From positions 1-20,858 of the forward strand of contig DBZL01000009.1 in NCBI GenBank assembly GCA_002311745.1: DNA of 20,858 nucleotides, read 5' to 3'. Below, piece by piece: positions 19,659-20,858 of the stretch. How positions within the stretch are numbered: position 1 is the first letter of the stretch; the number at the start of each line of letters is the position of its first letter. The translations under genes and the position numbers were made by a program. Source of the stretch: Phycisphaerales bacterium UBA1161. Its GTDB lineage: Bacteria > Planctomycetota > Phycisphaerae > Tepidisphaerales > Tepidisphaeraceae. Under the pieces are notes generated by a model. It saw only the letters and a list, made by a program, of their open reading frames with translations, searched no databases and had not been told where the DNA came from.

Positions 19659-20858
19659 ATGAGCGTCATCAACACTAACGTCAGCTCGCTCATCGCACAG
19701 CGAGCCCTTGTCCAGAACAACAACAGTCTTTCGACCAGCTTGCAACGACTCAGCACCGGTCTGAAGATCAACAGCGGTGCGGATGATCCGGCGGGCTTGA
19801 TTGCCAGCGAGACCCTCAAGGCTGAGCAAACCGGTATCCAAACCGCGATCAGCAACGCCAGCCGAGCCGGCAACATCATTGGAACCGCCGAAGGCGGTCT
19901 CAACGAGGTCAGCTCGCTATTGACCCAGATGCAAGGCCTGGTCGGCCAGGCGGCCAACAGCGGCGGCCTAAGCCCCGACGAAGTGTCGGCCGATCAGTTG
20001 CAGGTGGACTCGATCTTGTCCACCATCAACCGCATCGCCCAGTCCACCACGTTCGAAGGGCGTCAGTTGCTTAACGGCAACCTGGACTACACCACCAGCG
20101 GCGTGACGGCGTCGACCCTCACCGACGTGAAGATCAACAGCGCCGCGATTCCCGACGGCAGCACGGTGGCAGTGGCGGTGCAGGTGGTCAGCTCGGGCAC
20201 CACGGCGGCGGTCGGATACACCGGCGGCACGATCACCGGTTCGACGGTCACGCTGGAAGTGGCCGGGAACCTGGGCACGCAGCAATTGTCGTTTGCCTCG
20301 GGCACAACGGTCAGCTCGATCGCGACGGCGATCAACGGCGTGAAGAACGCCACGGGTCTGTCCGCCCAGGTCAGCGGCAGCGACCTGCGGATCAACTCGA
20401 CGCAGTACGGCTCGGCGCAGTTTGTGAGCGTCAAGGCGGTGGCCGGTACGGTCAGCGGCCTGAGCACCAACGAGGCGTTCGGCACCAATGCGAACGTCAC
20501 CATCAACGGTGCCGCGGCTGAAGTCAATGGTCTGGACGTGAACTACCGTGCCTCCAACCTGGACGTCAGTCTGACCCTGGCCAAGGCGTTCGACAAGCCC
20601 GGCACCAAGACGTTCAACATCACCGGCGGCGGAGCGACCTTTGCGTTAGGGTCGCAGGTCACCGAAGCCAACAAGGCCTCCATCGGCGTGGCGTCGGTGT
20701 CCACGGGCAGCTTGGGGAGCAACAGCGTCGGATTCCTCAACACGCTGGGCAGCGGTGGGACCAACAGCCTCAACAGCGGCAACCTGGCGGTGGCGCAGCA
20801 GATTCTGAGCAGCGCCATTTCTCAGGTAGCCAGCCTGCGAGGCCGGCTGGGTGCGTTC
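19659..20858 (+). CDS. fliC: Flagellin, copy 2 (3' end beyond window)
   Basis: The first 400 codons of a second flagellin, open to the window end. It starts MSVINTNVSSLIAQRALVQN and has LQRLSTGLKINSGADDPAGL. A Flagellin_IN-like module (VTLEVAGNLGTQQLSFASGT and following) is present, as is the shared ITGGGATFALGSQVTEANKA segment; it stops within ISQVASLRGRLGAF, so only the last about 80 residues are missing. The ATG at 19659 has GGAG ten bases upstream. The bases TCACGGAG there match the first eight positions of the CsrA consensus but the stem is only three pairs, and GGAG can also pair with CTCC at 19654-19657. It follows the fliC1 terminator and has its own promoter candidates. Confidence 0.96.
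   Translation, partial: MSVINTNVSSLIAQRALVQNNNSLSTSLQRLSTGLKINSGADDPAGLIASETLKAEQTGIQTAISNASRAGNIIGTAEGGLNEVSSLLTQMQGLVGQAANSGGLSPDEVSADQLQVDSILSTINRIAQSTTFEGRQLLNGNLDYTTSGVTASTLTDVKINSAAIPDGSTVAVAVQVVSSGTTAAVGYTGGTITGSTVTLEVAGNLGTQQLSFASGTTVSSIATAINGVKNATGLSAQVSGSDLRINSTQYGSAQFVSVKAVAGTVSGLSTNEAFGTNANVTINGAAAEVNGLDVNYRASNLDVSLTLAKAFDKPGTKTFNITGGGATFALGSQVTEANKASIGVASVSTGSLGSNSVGFLNTLGSGGTNSLNSGNLAVAQQILSSAISQVASLRGRLGAF

Noticed and set aside
1..20858. CRISPR arrays, tRNA or rRNA genes
   Set aside because: I found no regularly spaced short repeats, cloverleaf pattern or rRNA-like stretch on either strand.

Overview
The window looks like a piece of a GC-rich, diderm, flagellated bacterial chromosome. 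L-ring and P-ring genes (flgH, flgI) sit together with a FliW/CsrA flagellin-control module, sigma-54-type and sigma-28-like promoters, and flagellins carrying Flagellin_IN-type modules. I think Planctomycetota (a Phycisphaerae-like lineage) is most likely, but that is an inference from gene style and order, not a phylogenetic result.

Layout. Positions 1-5708 are a leftward cluster. A small hypothetical membrane-tailed protein and a YkgJ-type cysteine-cluster protein are followed by three tandem copies of a two-gene unit: a short single-pass membrane protein plus a polytopic GT-C-like glycosyltransferase-like protein. The copy at the window edge is cut off, and copies A and B are nearly identical over long stretches. 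A divergent intergenic region (5709-5834) separates this cluster from a rightward hypothetical membrane-anchored protein (5835-6716).

Positions 6970-20858 are a rightward late-flagellar cluster: flgF-flgG-flgA-flgH-flgI-flgJ(rod-binding domain only)-flgN-flgK-flgL, then fliW-csrA-fliC1, a rho-independent terminator, and fliC2, which runs off the end. The first block builds the distal rod, the L and P rings and the hook-filament junction. The second block makes the filament and controls its dose.

The most interesting signal is RNA-level. Three hairpins that present an ANGGAN hexaloop match the ten-base Rsm/Csr consensus (A/U)CANGGANG(U/A) exactly. They lie on the flgA ribosome-binding site, just upstream of csrA, and on the fliC1 ribosome-binding site. 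Their stems are unrelated in sequence, so the shared loop is not explained by simple duplication. Related but weaker SD-presenting hairpins precede csrA itself and flgJ. Upstream of fliW, a consensus sigma-54 promoter (TGGCACG-N4-TTGCT) is predicted to start a roughly 440-nt leader. That leader opens with a nested 13-bp hairpin and then carries a string of hairpins exposing GGA, which resembles a CsrB/RsmZ-type CsrA sponge built into the fliW-csrA-fliC transcript. Together with the FliW and CsrA proteins (CsrA keeps L4, R44 and N55 and has a C-terminal extension), this suggests a cis-encoded CsrA circuit that also reaches into the ring-assembly gene flgA. All RNA structures were found by eye and need computation and experiment.
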